This document shows positions 6,989 through 13,904 of a stretch of DNA of 13,904 bases, one piece after another. Under the pieces are notes generated by a model. It searched no databases, was not told the DNA's origin, and worked only from the letters and a program-made list of their open reading frames with translations. Positions within the stretch are counted from its first letter, which is position 1; every line of letters starts with the position of its first letter. The position numbers were made by a program, and so were the translations under genes. This DNA is from an uncultured Bacteroidaceae bacterium (GTDB lineage Bacteria > Bacteroidota > Bacteroidia > Bacteroidales > Bacteroidaceae), in the NCBI GenBank assembly GCA_934426255.1, contig CAKRYD010000042.1, positions 1 through 13,904 on the forward strand, read 5' to 3'.

Positions 6989-8768
6989 AATCAAGTTTCA
7001 ATACAGCCAGGAAAGCTTTCTGCGGCACCTGAACGTTGCCGACTTGCTTCATACGCTTCTTTCCTTTTTTTTGTTTCTCAAGCAATTTGCGTTTGCGACT
7101 GATGTCACCGCCATAGCACTTGGCCGTTACGTCCTTGCGCACCTGCTTCACTGTTTCGCGGGCAATGATTTTCGCCCCGATAGCGGCCTGAATGGCTATA
7201 TCAAACTGTTGGCGCGGAAGCAAGTCTTTTAATTTTTCGCACATGCGGCGGCCAAAAGTCACGGCATTGTCGGCATGGGTAAGGGTTGAAAGCGCATCGA
7301 CAGGCTGACCGTTCAAAAGGATGTCGAGCTTCACCAAATTGGAACGACGGAAGCCGTCAATGTGGTAGTCGAACGATGCATAGCCCTTTGAAACGCTTTT
7401 CAGCTTGTCATAAAAGTCAATAACTATTTCGCCCAACGGGATATTGAAAATCAACTCGACACGATTACCGGCCACAAAGTCCTGTTTCACAAGCTCACCG
7501 CGCTTGGACAAACAGAGTGTCATGATGGGGCCAATATAATTGGACGATGTGATGATGCTGGCGCGGATATAAGGTTCCTCAACATGATCTATTTCGGTGG
7601 CATCGGGCATATCAGACGGATTGTGCACCTCCATGACTTTTCCTTTCTTGGTATAAATCTGATAGGAGACATTAGGCACGGTCGTGATAACATCCATATT
7701 GAATTCGCGGTCGAGGCGTTCCTGGATAATCTCCATGTGAAGCAGTCCCAGGAAGCCGCAACGAAAGCCGAAGCCGAGTGCCACCGATGATTCGGGCGTG
7801 AAAGACAGCGAAGCATCGTTGAGCTGCAATTTTTCAAGCGACGACCGCAAGTTTTCAAAGTCTTCAGTCTCGATGGGATAGATTCCGGCAAATACCATGG
7901 GCTTGACTTCTTCGAAGCCGGCAATGGCATGGCTGCAGGGTGTCTGCGCACTGGTGATGGTATCACCGACTTTTACTTCGGTTGCAGTCTTGATGCCGCT
8001 CACGATGTAGCCAACATTGCCACACGTCAGTACTTTGCGTGGCTGCATCGACATTTTCAAGACACCTATCTCATCGGCATCATACTCTTCACCTGTGTTG
8101 ACAAACTTGACGTGCTCGCCCGAATGAATCTGGCCGTTTACAATCTTAAAGTAAGCTATAATGCCGCGAAAGGGATTGAACACCGAGTCAAAGATAAGTG
8201 CCTGCAAGGGAGCATTCTCGTCGCCTTGAGGATGGGGAACACGTTCGACAACAGCATTAAGTATCTCCTCCACTCCCATACCGGTCTTGCCCGAAGCGCG
8301 AATGATTTCATCATGGCGGCAACCGATCAATTCCACGATCTCGTCTTCCACTTCTTCGGGCATAGCCGAATCCATATCGCATTTGTTGAGAACGGGTATG
8401 ATGGTAAGGTCGTGATCAATGGCCATATAAAGATTGGAAATGGTCTGAGCCTGCACTCCCTGAGTAGCATCGACCACGAGCAACGCGCCCTCGCACGAAG
8501 CAATAGAGCGACTCACCTCGTAAGAAAAGTCAACATGACCCGGAGTATCAATCAGGTTAAGAATGAATGTCTCACCATTGCGATGATATTCCATCTGTAT
8601 GGCATGACTCTTGATGGTGATGCCGCGCTCGCGCTCAAGGTCCATATTGTCGAGCACCTGATTTTCGGTAATGGCAATGGTTTTGGTATATTCCAACAAA
8701 CGGTCGGCCAATGTAGACTTACCATGGTCTATATGGGCTATGATGCAAAAATTGCGAATATTCTTCAT
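6987..8768 (-). CDS. lepA: Elongation factor 4 (LepA), ribosome back-translocating GTPase
   Basis: A full-length 593-residue translational GTPase (E. coli LepA is about 599). G-domain motifs are all present: AHIDHGKS at 11-18 (P-loop), RGIT at 48-51 (switch I), DTPGH at 74-78 (switch II) and NKCD at 128-131. The elongation-factor beta-barrel and EF-G-like domains follow. The C-terminal domain specific to LepA is intact, with the basic stretch KCYGGDISRKRKLLEKQKKG and a QVPQKAFLAVLKLD end. The protein acts on the ribosome, remodelling stalled or mistranslocated complexes. It starts 42 bases after rfbC on the same strand, with no good promoter element in the gap, so read-through from the rfbC promoter is likely. 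No strong Shine-Dalgarno precedes the ATG. The gene ends in the hairpin at 6937-6988. Confidence 0.97.
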   Translation of the reverse strand: MKNIRNFCIIAHIDHGKSTLADRLLEYTKTIAITENQVLDNMDLERERGITIKSHAIQMEYHRNGETFILNLIDTPGHVDFSYEVSRSIASCEGALLVVDATQGVQAQTISNLYMAIDHDLTIIPVLNKCDMDSAMPEEVEDEIVELIGCRHDEIIRASGKTGMGVEEILNAVVERVPHPQGDENAPLQALIFDSVFNPFRGIIAYFKIVNGQIHSGEHVKFVNTGEEYDADEIGVLKMSMQPRKVLTCGNVGYIVSGIKTATEVKVGDTITSAQTPCSHAIAGFEEVKPMVFAGIYPIETEDFENLRSSLEKLQLNDASLSFTPESSVALGFGFRCGFLGLLHMEIIQERLDREFNMDVITTVPNVSYQIYTKKGKVMEVHNPSDMPDATEIDHVEEPYIRASIITSSNYIGPIMTLCLSKRGELVKQDFVAGNRVELIFNIPLGEIVIDFYDKLKSVSKGYASFDYHIDGFRRSNLVKLDILLNGQPVDALSTLTHADNAVTFGRRMCEKLKDLLPRQQFDIAIQAAIGAKIIARETVKQVRKDVTAKCYGGDISRKRKLLEKQKKGKKRMKQVGNVQVPQKAFLAVLKLD

Positions 8769-8810
8769 GTGTATGTTTAGGCGTGGGAATGATATAGTGA
8801 CAATGCGCTT

Positions 8811-9359
8811 TCAATCGAAATAGACCGCATCGGAAAATAATGGAGCCTTGAGGTCCTTTTCGGAGAGCACCAAACGCTCCTTACTAACAGGCCATGAAAT
8901 TCCGATGGTTGGGTCGTCAAAACGCACGGAAGCCTCGGCCGAAGGCATATAGGCATTGTCTACTTTATAGGTAAAGACGGCCTTGTCGGACAGCACGACG
9001 AAACCATGAGCAAAGCCACGCGGTATGAAAAACTGATATTTGTTTTCCTCGCTCAGCTCAACGGCCACATATTTTCCAAAGGTGGGTGATGAGCGACGCA
9101 TATCGACAGCAACATCAAGCACACGCCCCTCAAGCACGCGCACAAGCTTTGCCTGGCTCCATTCTCCTTTTTGATAATGAAGGCCACGCAGCACGCCATA
9201 CGACGACTTGGATTGATTGTCCTGAATAAAGTCCACAGGAGCGACGCAAGCGTCAAAGTCTGATTTCCGATAAGTTTCCATGAAATATCCCCGGTTGTCT
9301 TCAAACACCTTAGGCACGATGATGACAACACCTGGTATGGCAGTTTCCAATACTTTCAT
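8811..9359 (-). CDS. rfbC: dTDP-4-dehydrorhamnose 3,5-epimerase
   Basis: A 182-residue cupin of the RmlC family. It converts dTDP-4-keto-6-deoxyglucose to its 3,5-epimer in dTDP-L-rhamnose synthesis, a cytosolic step feeding surface polysaccharides. Visible signatures are FEDNRGYFMETY at 19-30, QDNQSKSSYGVLRGLHYQ at 46-63 with catalytic His61, FIPRGFAHGF at 111-120, Tyr131, and SEKDLKAP with Asp169, matching the His/Tyr/Asp set of the family. A longer frame from 9416 exists, but its extra 19 residues have no family counterpart, and that start lies upstream of the promoter at 9377-9408, so ATG 9359 is chosen. AAAAGGA abuts it. No rfbA, rfbB or rfbD lies nearby; the gene is instead followed by lepA. 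It is divergent from tkt. Confidence 0.95.
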   Translation of the reverse strand: MKVLETAIPGVVIIVPKVFEDNRGYFMETYRKSDFDACVAPVDFIQDNQSKSSYGVLRGLHYQKGEWSQAKLVRVLEGRVLDVAVDMRRSSPTFGKYVAVELSEENKYQFFIPRGFAHGFVVLSDKAVFTYKVDNAYMPSAEASVRFDDPTIGISWPVSKERLVLSEKDLKAPLFSDAVYFD

Positions 9360-9376
9360 TCCTTTTGATTTTTCTG

Positions 9377-9408
9377 CAAACTTAGATGTTTTTGGTGAGA
9401 TACGCAAG
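9377..9408 (-). promoter_or_regulatory. Bacteroidetes-type promoter of rfbC-lepA
   Basis: On the minus strand a CTTG (9405-9408, one mismatch to the -33 TTTG) is followed after 20 bases by TAAGTTTG (9377-9384, a full match to TAnnTTTG). Spacing is as expected for the Bacteroidetes primary sigma factor. The transcript would start about 10 bases before the rfbC ATG at 9359. This is the best-formed promoter in the window. Confidence 0.65.
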
Positions 9409-9479
9409 AAAAACAAGGCCGATATCAGGATTAAGGGCGAAGAATAAAGCCATACGGCGAATTGTTGAAAATTAAATCG

Positions 9480-9487
9480 TACCTTTG
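9480..9487 (+). promoter_or_regulatory. -7 element of the tkt promoter
   Basis: TACCTTTG followed by CAGCG is a full match to TAnnTTTG and closely resembles strong Bacteroides promoters. Transcription would begin near 9493, giving a leader of about 30 bases. No good -33 TTTG is found at 19-21 bases; TTG triplets at 9462-9467 are too close. Confidence 0.6.
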
Positions 9488-9522
9488 CAGCGTATTATTC
9501 ATAGAGACCACATATAGAGAAA

Positions 9523-11544
9523 ATGAAGAATCCAGTTGAATTAATGAATTTGTCGGCCGACAACATACGTATTCTGTCTGCGGCCATGGTTGAGAAAGCC
9601 AAATCCGGTCACCCGGGTGGCGCAATGGGAGGTGCCGATTTCATTAATGTGCTTTATTCTGAATATTTGGTATACGACCCGCAAAATCCCGAATGGGATA
9701 GCCGTGACAGATTTTACCTTGATCCCGGTCACATGTCGCCGATGCTCTACAGCACATTGGCTCTTACCGGCAAATTCACGCTGGATGAATTAAAAGAATT
9801 CCGCCAATGGGGCTCACCCACACCGGGACATCCGGAGCGCAACACAAGCAGAGGCATCGAAAACACGTCAGGCCCCTTAGGGCAAGGTCATGCTTTCGCG
9901 GTAGGAGCAGCTATATCGGCCAAATTCCTGGCCGCACATCTAAACAACCCCGCCTTTGAACAAGAGAAGATATATGCCTACATCAGCGATGGCGGCATAC
10001 AAGAAGAAATATCGCAAGGTGCAGGACGCATAGCCGGATTTTTGGGATTGAACAACCTGATTATGTTCTATGACTCCAATGATATTCAGCTTTCAACGGA
10101 GTGTTCGGCCGTTTCAACGGAGAACACAGCCATGAAATACCGTTCATGGAATTGGAATGTGCTTATCATAAACGGCAACGACTGCGAAGAAATCAGAAAA
10201 GCCTTGGATGCTGCATTGAAAGAGCAAGAACGCCCGACACTAATCATCGGAAACTGCGTGATGGGCAAAGGATGCCGCGATGCAGAAGGGAAAAACCTGG
10301 AGCACAGTTGCAAAACCCATGGTGCACCGCTGGGAAAAGGAGCTTTTGAGAATACCATTAAAAACTTGGGCGGAAATCCTGACAATCCATTCGTTATATA
10401 TGATGATGTAAAAAGGCTGTATGAAAATCGCAAGAAAGAATTGCAACAAATTATAGCGCAACGCCAAGCAGAAGAGCAGAAATGGGCTGAGACCCACCCG
10501 AAAGAAGCAGCCAAGCAAGTACAATGGTTCAGCGGACAGCTTCCGGCTATCGACTGGAACAGTATCAGCGTAAAAAACAATGACGCGACACGCAACGCAT
10601 CGGCAGCAGTTTTGGGAGTATTGGCTGAAAACGTTGAAAACATGATTTGCTCTTCAGCAGACTTGTGCAACTCGGACAAGACCGACGGTTTTCTGAAGAA
10701 AACAAGAAATATCGTGAAAGGAGACTTCGGAGGAAAATTCTTCCAGGCAGGCGTAAGCGAACTAACCATGGCATGTTGCTGCATAGGCATCATGTTACAC
10801 GGTGGAGTACACGCCGCAATGGGCACATTCTTCGTATTCTCCGACTACATGAAACCTGCAATCAGGATGGCCGCACTGATGGAAATACCAGTGAAGTTCA
10901 TTTGGACACACGACTCATTCCGCGTAGGCGAAGACGGACCGACCCATGAGCCTATTGAACAAGAGGCACAAATACGCCTGATGGAAAAAGTGAAAAACCA
11001 CAAGGGTGAAAACTCATTGCTCGTGCTACGACCGGCCGATGTTCACGAAACTGTGGAATGCTGGAAGCTGGCTTATGAAAATCTCAAGACTCCCACAGCC
11101 TTGATTCTGTCGCGCCAAAAAATAGAAGACCTGCCTGCAAGTACTAATTACAAGGGCGCAGCCAAAGGCGGCTATACCGTGATTGAAGAAAAAGACCCTG
11201 ACATCATTCTGCTGGCCTCGGGTTCAGAAGTATCAACATTGGTAAATGCAGCCAAACTTCTGAAAAACGATGGCATAAAGGCCAAAATTGTAAGCATACC
11301 GTCGGAAGGGTTGTTCCGTAACCAACCGGAATCTTATCAAGCCAACCTATTACCCGAACGCATCAAGAAATTCGGACTTACGGCAGGACTTTCCATCAAT
11401 CTTGCACAATTAGTAGGATTCGGTGGCAAAGTATATGGAATGGATTCCTTTGGTTATTCGGCACCCTACACCGTATTGGATGAAAAGTTAGGTTTCACGC
11501 CCGAAAACATCTACCGACAAATAAAAGAATACATTAACGCATAG
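9523..11544 (+). CDS. tkt: Transketolase
   Basis: A full-length 673-residue single-chain transketolase. It moves two-carbon units between ketose and aldose phosphates in the non-oxidative pentose phosphate pathway, using thiamine diphosphate and Mg2+, in the cytosol. Visible are SGHPGGAMGG (His30), DPGH (His70), TPGHPE (His103), the diphosphate motif SDGGIQEE...LGLNN (155-178), THGAPLG (His266), and the pyrimidine domain with GVSELTM (Glu413 as catalytic acid) and GEDGPTHEP (469-477). Two variants stand out: the usual GDG is SDG, and the usual REH around the catalytic Glu is SEL. From memory both are normal for Bacteroidetes transketolases. The ATG at 9523 follows an A-rich AGAGAAA leader. 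rpiB follows after 9 bases, so pentose phosphate steps are paired in one operon. Confidence 0.96.
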   Translation: MKNPVELMNLSADNIRILSAAMVEKAKSGHPGGAMGGADFINVLYSEYLVYDPQNPEWDSRDRFYLDPGHMSPMLYSTLALTGKFTLDELKEFRQWGSPTPGHPERNTSRGIENTSGPLGQGHAFAVGAAISAKFLAAHLNNPAFEQEKIYAYISDGGIQEEISQGAGRIAGFLGLNNLIMFYDSNDIQLSTECSAVSTENTAMKYRSWNWNVLIINGNDCEEIRKALDAALKEQERPTLIIGNCVMGKGCRDAEGKNLEHSCKTHGAPLGKGAFENTIKNLGGNPDNPFVIYDDVKRLYENRKKELQQIIAQRQAEEQKWAETHPKEAAKQVQWFSGQLPAIDWNSISVKNNDATRNASAAVLGVLAENVENMICSSADLCNSDKTDGFLKKTRNIVKGDFGGKFFQAGVSELTMACCCIGIMLHGGVHAAMGTFFVFSDYMKPAIRMAALMEIPVKFIWTHDSFRVGEDGPTHEPIEQEAQIRLMEKVKNHKGENSLLVLRPADVHETVECWKLAYENLKTPTALILSRQKIEDLPASTNYKGAAKGGYTVIEEKDPDIILLASGSEVSTLVNAAKLLKNDGIKAKIVSIPSEGLFRNQPESYQANLLPERIKKFGLTAGLSINLAQLVGFGGKVYGMDSFGYSAPYTVLDEKLGFTPENIYRQIKEYINA

Positions 11545-11553
11545 GCCACATTC

Positions 11554-11994
11554 ATGGAAAAAGAAGTGATTGGATTAGCTTCAGACCACGCAGGTTTCCA
11601 ACTGAAACAGTTTGTCAAAGCATATCTGGAAGAAAAGAACATACCTTATAAAGATTATGGGTGCTTCAGTGAAGAAAGTTGCGACTATCCCGATTTTGGG
11701 CATGCTTTAGCCAAGGGCATCGAAAAGGGCGAATGCCAACGCGGAATAGGCATATGCGGAACCGGTGAAGGCATCAGCATGACCCTAAACAAGCACAGCT
11801 GCATCAGAGCCGGCCTTTGTTGGATGCCAGAAATCGCAGAGATGACAAGAAAGCACAACGATGCCAACGTATTGGTCTTGCCCGGAAGATATATCAACAA
11901 TGAAACGGCGCGGAAAATCATGGATGCATTCTTTCAAACGCCATTTGAAGGTGGAAGGCATCTCAGGAGAATCAACAAAATCCCCATCCAATAA
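11554..11994 (+). CDS. rpiB: Ribose-5-phosphate isomerase B
   Basis: A 146-residue cytosolic enzyme of the RpiB/LacAB family, interconverting ribose 5-phosphate and ribulose 5-phosphate. Family signatures are GLASDHAGFQLK at 7-18, CDYPDFGHALAK at 43-54, the catalytic-Cys loop ICGTGEG (Cys68) and KHNDANVLVLPGR at 100-112. Length is normal. It lies 9 bases after tkt and 6 bases before nth on the same strand, so the three are almost certainly co-transcribed. Its products and substrates are those of the neighbouring transketolase, which fits a pentose phosphate unit. It could in principle act on other aldose phosphates (allose), but the tkt context argues for ribose. Confidence 0.96.
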   Translation: MEKEVIGLASDHAGFQLKQFVKAYLEEKNIPYKDYGCFSEESCDYPDFGHALAKGIEKGECQRGIGICGTGEGISMTLNKHSCIRAGLCWMPEIAEMTRKHNDANVLVLPGRYINNETARKIMDAFFQTPFEGGRHLRRINKIPIQ

Positions 11995-12000
11995 CATCCA

Positions 12001-12669
12001 ATGACCAAAAAAGAACATTACGGCATGGTGCTCGCCTATCTGAAAGAACAAGCTCCCGAAACAGATTCGGAACTTATTTATCAGAATCCGTTCCAACTTT
12101 TGGTCGCTGTGGTTTTGTCGGCACAATGCACGGACAAACGTGTCAATACGGTAACAACCGGTTTGTTTGGCAAATATCCGGATGCGGCAACAATGGCAAA
12201 AGCCACGCAGGCAGACATTCTGAAATATATCAGCTCGGTATCCTACCCCAACAGCAAGGCAAAGTACCTGACCGGGCTCTCCAAAATGATAACAGACGTT
12301 TTCCATGGAAACGTTCCGGATAACATTAAAGACTTAACCAAACTACCGGGCGTAGGACGCAAAACGGCCAACGTCATTCAGGCCGTTGCATTCGGAAAAC
12401 CGGCTATTGCCGTAGATACGCATGTCTATCGTGTCAGCCATCGGTTGGGGCTCGTTACGTCAGCAGCCAACACTCCATACAAAGTGGAAATGGAACTGAC
12501 AAAAAACATCCCGACAAAGGATTGGGGGAAAGCACACTTTTGGTTGCTATACTACGGACGCTACACATGCACGGCACTATCGCCAAAATGTAAGCAATGC
12601 CACTTACAAGACATTTGCACTTACACAAAAGACAAATCTAAAACAGCAGTTGCCAAAAGCAATGAATAG
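12001..12669 (+). CDS. nth: Endonuclease III (DNA glycosylase/AP lyase)
   Basis: A 222-residue base-excision repair enzyme that removes oxidised pyrimidines and cleaves the resulting abasic site. The helix-hairpin-helix is LPGVGRKTANV (115-125) with the lyase Lys121; the catalytic Asp139 is in AVDTHVYRV. The C-terminal [4Fe-4S] cluster loop is complete with Cys190, Cys197, Cys200 and Cys206 (C-x6-C-x2-C-x5-C). All key residues are present, so it should be active. The ATG lies 6 bases after the rpiB stop, with AATAACATCCA between, so it appears translationally linked to a carbon-metabolism operon despite the unrelated role. A short Lys-rich tail follows the cluster. Confidence 0.97.
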   Translation: MTKKEHYGMVLAYLKEQAPETDSELIYQNPFQLLVAVVLSAQCTDKRVNTVTTGLFGKYPDAATMAKATQADILKYISSVSYPNSKAKYLTGLSKMITDVFHGNVPDNIKDLTKLPGVGRKTANVIQAVAFGKPAIAVDTHVYRVSHRLGLVTSAANTPYKVEMELTKNIPTKDWGKAHFWLLYYGRYTCTALSPKCKQCHLQDICTYTKDKSKTAVAKSNE

Positions 12670-12679
12670 CAAACATTAA

Positions 12680-12712
12680 AATCTGATTATGACACCATTC
12701 AGATTCATAATC
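12680..12712. repeat. Two interleaved inverted repeats between nth and pgk
   Basis: AATCTGA (12680-12686) pairs with TCAGATT (12699-12705), and GATTATG (12685-12691) pairs with CATAATC (12706-12712). The order of arms is 1-2-1'-2', so the stems cannot form as simple nested hairpins. There is no T-tract. The element lies just after the nth stop and upstream of the pgk promoter. It could be an operator, a 3'-end structure or chance. Confidence 0.35.
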
Positions 12713-12725
12713 CATGGAAAATGCT

Positions 12726-12733
12726 TACTTTTG
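12726..12733 (+). promoter_or_regulatory. -7 element of the pgk promoter
   Basis: TACTTTTG, a full TAnnTTTG match, lies 38 bases before the pgk ATG, which implies an A-rich leader of about 30 bases. A -33 TTTG is not evident at the expected distance. It separates pgk transcription from the tkt-rpiB-nth operon. Confidence 0.6.
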
Positions 12734-12771
12734 CATAAAAGAACAATTACAATCAAACACATTATATTGAA

Positions 12772-13904
12772 ATGGTAACAATTGACAATTTTAATTTCAA
12801 TGGTAAGAAAGCCATCGTTCGCGTTGACTTTAACGTTCCATTGGACGAAAACGGAAATGTAACGGACGACACACGCATCCGTGGCGCACTCCCTACGCTT
12901 AAGAAAATATTGGCAGACGGTGGTGCCGTAATCATGATGAGCCACATGGGAAAGCCTAAAGGAAAGGTCAATCCCAAATTGTCGCTCTCACAAATCGTTG
13001 CAAAAGTTTCCGAGCGCCTGGGCGTTGACGTGAAGTTCGCTCCCGATTGCGCAAACGCAGGTGAAGCAGCTGCCGCACTGAAACCCGGAGAAGCTCTTCT
13101 GCTGGAAAATCTTCGTTTCTATCCGGAAGAAGAAGGCAAGCCTGTAGGCATAGATAAAACCGATCCACAATACGAAGAGGCCAAAAAGGCCATGAAAGCC
13201 AGCCAAAAAGAATTTGCCAAGAAATTGGCTTCGTATGCTGACGTATATGTAAACGATGCATTCGGCACAGCTCACCGCAAGCACGCATCGACAGCCGTTA
13301 TCGCCGATTTCTTTGACGAAAACAGCAAGATGCTGGGCTATCTGATGGAAAAAGAAGTAAAGGCCATTGATAACGTTTTGAAAAACGCCAAGCACCCCTT
13401 TACGGCTATCATCGGAGGAAGCAAAGTATCATCCAAACTTGGTGTAATTAAAAACCTCCTCGATAAAGTAGACAACCTTATCATCGGTGGTGGAATGGGA
13501 TTTACATTCTTTAAAGCACAAGGCGGACACATTGGCGACTCACTTCATGAAGATGACCTAATGCCCGAAGCTCTTAATATATTGAAGACTGCCGAAGAAA
13601 AAGGCGTTAAAGTCTCTTTGTCTGTTGCAACCGTTGCAGGTAATAAGTTCAGCAACGATGCAGACCAGCAGATTTTTGAAACTCATAACATTCCCGACGG
13701 TTGGGAAGGCATGGACGCATCTCCTGCTTCTTTGAAAATCTGGAAAGAAATCATTCTCTCGTCAAAAACCATTCTTTGGAATGGCCCAGTAGGTGTTTTT
13801 GAATTCCCCAACTTCGCAAAAGGCACCGGTGAAATTGCCAAATATGTTGCAGAAGCAACTGAAAACGGCGCATATTCGCTCGTTGGCGGTGGTGACTCTG
13901 TGGC
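12772..13904 (+). CDS. pgk: Phosphoglycerate kinase, 3'-truncated by the window end
   Basis: The frame is open from ATG 12772 to the last base, giving 377 complete codons of an expected roughly 415-420. The enzyme transfers phosphate between 1,3-bisphosphoglycerate and ADP in glycolysis and gluconeogenesis, in the cytosol. Seen in order: VRVDFNVPLD near residue 16, SHMGKPKG at 57-64, LLLENLRFYPEE at 109-120, VNDAFGTAHR, IIGGSKVSSKLGV, LIIGGGMGFTFF, ILWNGPVGVFE and, at the very end, the start of the nucleotide-loop GGGDSV. Only the C-terminal tail is missing, and it is lost to the window edge, not to mutation. The ATG choice fits the standard N-terminus (short lead, then the RVDFNVP strand). 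It probably has its own promoter. Confidence 0.97.
   Translation, partial: MVTIDNFNFNGKKAIVRVDFNVPLDENGNVTDDTRIRGALPTLKKILADGGAVIMMSHMGKPKGKVNPKLSLSQIVAKVSERLGVDVKFAPDCANAGEAAAALKPGEALLLENLRFYPEEEGKPVGIDKTDPQYEEAKKAMKASQKEFAKKLASYADVYVNDAFGTAHRKHASTAVIADFFDENSKMLGYLMEKEVKAIDNVLKNAKHPFTAIIGGSKVSSKLGVIKNLLDKVDNLIIGGGMGFTFFKAQGGHIGDSLHEDDLMPEALNILKTAEEKGVKVSLSVATVAGNKFSNDADQQIFETHNIPDGWEGMDASPASLKIWKEIILSSKTILWNGPVGVFEFPNFAKGTGEIAKYVAEATENGAYSLVGGGDSV

Noticed and set aside
7929..8780. Long plus-strand open frame (283 codons) opposite lepA
   Set aside because: Antisense to the most conserved part of lepA; no family signature. It reflects codon bias of the real gene.
9360..9416. Upstream extension of rfbC to an ATG at 9416
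   Set aside because: The 19 extra residues do not belong to the RmlC family, and the extended start lies upstream of the -33/-7 promoter elements.
10086..10826. Long minus-strand open frame (246 codons) opposite tkt
   Set aside because: Cys/Ser/Phe-rich shadow of the transketolase gene with no domain and no leader signal.

Overview
The window looks like a chromosomal segment of a Bacteroidales bacterium (Bacteroides/Prevotella-like). Three things support this. First, intergenic regions carry Bacteroidetes-type -7 promoter elements (TAnnTTTG) in place of a TATAAT box. Second, most genes lack a strong Shine-Dalgarno. Third, several proteins carry sequence variants that I recall as typical of this group: a transketolase with SDG and SEL motifs, and a debranching enzyme / GT4 / GH57 glycogen locus. 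The genus cannot be fixed by reading alone.

Layout. (1) Positions 2-475 (+): the 3' end of an AT-rich membrane acyltransferase, probably the edge of a surface-polysaccharide region. (2) Positions 565-5167 (-): a compact three-gene glycogen/alpha-glucan operon, read from right to left as amylo-alpha-1,6-glucosidase-type debranching enzyme, GT4-type glycogen-synthase-like glycosyltransferase, GH57 alpha-amylase-like protein. (3) Positions 5168-5412: a divergent control region with a promoter element on each strand and a 13-bp palindrome lying on one of them. (4) Positions 5413-6117 (+): a Crp/Fnr-family regulator, divergent from the glycogen operon. (5) Positions 6120-6833 (-): a lipoprotein of unknown function, tail to tail with the regulator. 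(6) Positions 6987-9359 (-): rfbC (dTDP-4-dehydrorhamnose 3,5-epimerase) followed by lepA (EF4), ending in a long hairpin terminator. (7) Positions 9523-12669 (+): tkt, rpiB and nth, tightly spaced. (8) Position 12772 to the window end (+): pgk from its own promoter, cut at the 3' end.

Most of the window is central carbon metabolism: alpha-glucan storage and debranching, the non-oxidative pentose phosphate pathway (tkt, rpiB) and lower glycolysis (pgk), with one Crp-like regulator beside the storage operon. No RNA genes, CRISPR arrays, insertion sequences or phage genes were seen, and no gene-free stretch exceeds 300 bases. I did not find a convincing new multi-gene system. The points most worth a second look are the palindromic, promoter-overlapping control region between the regulator and the glycogen operon, and the fact that both hydrolase-like proteins of that operon replace the aspartate expected as general acid.
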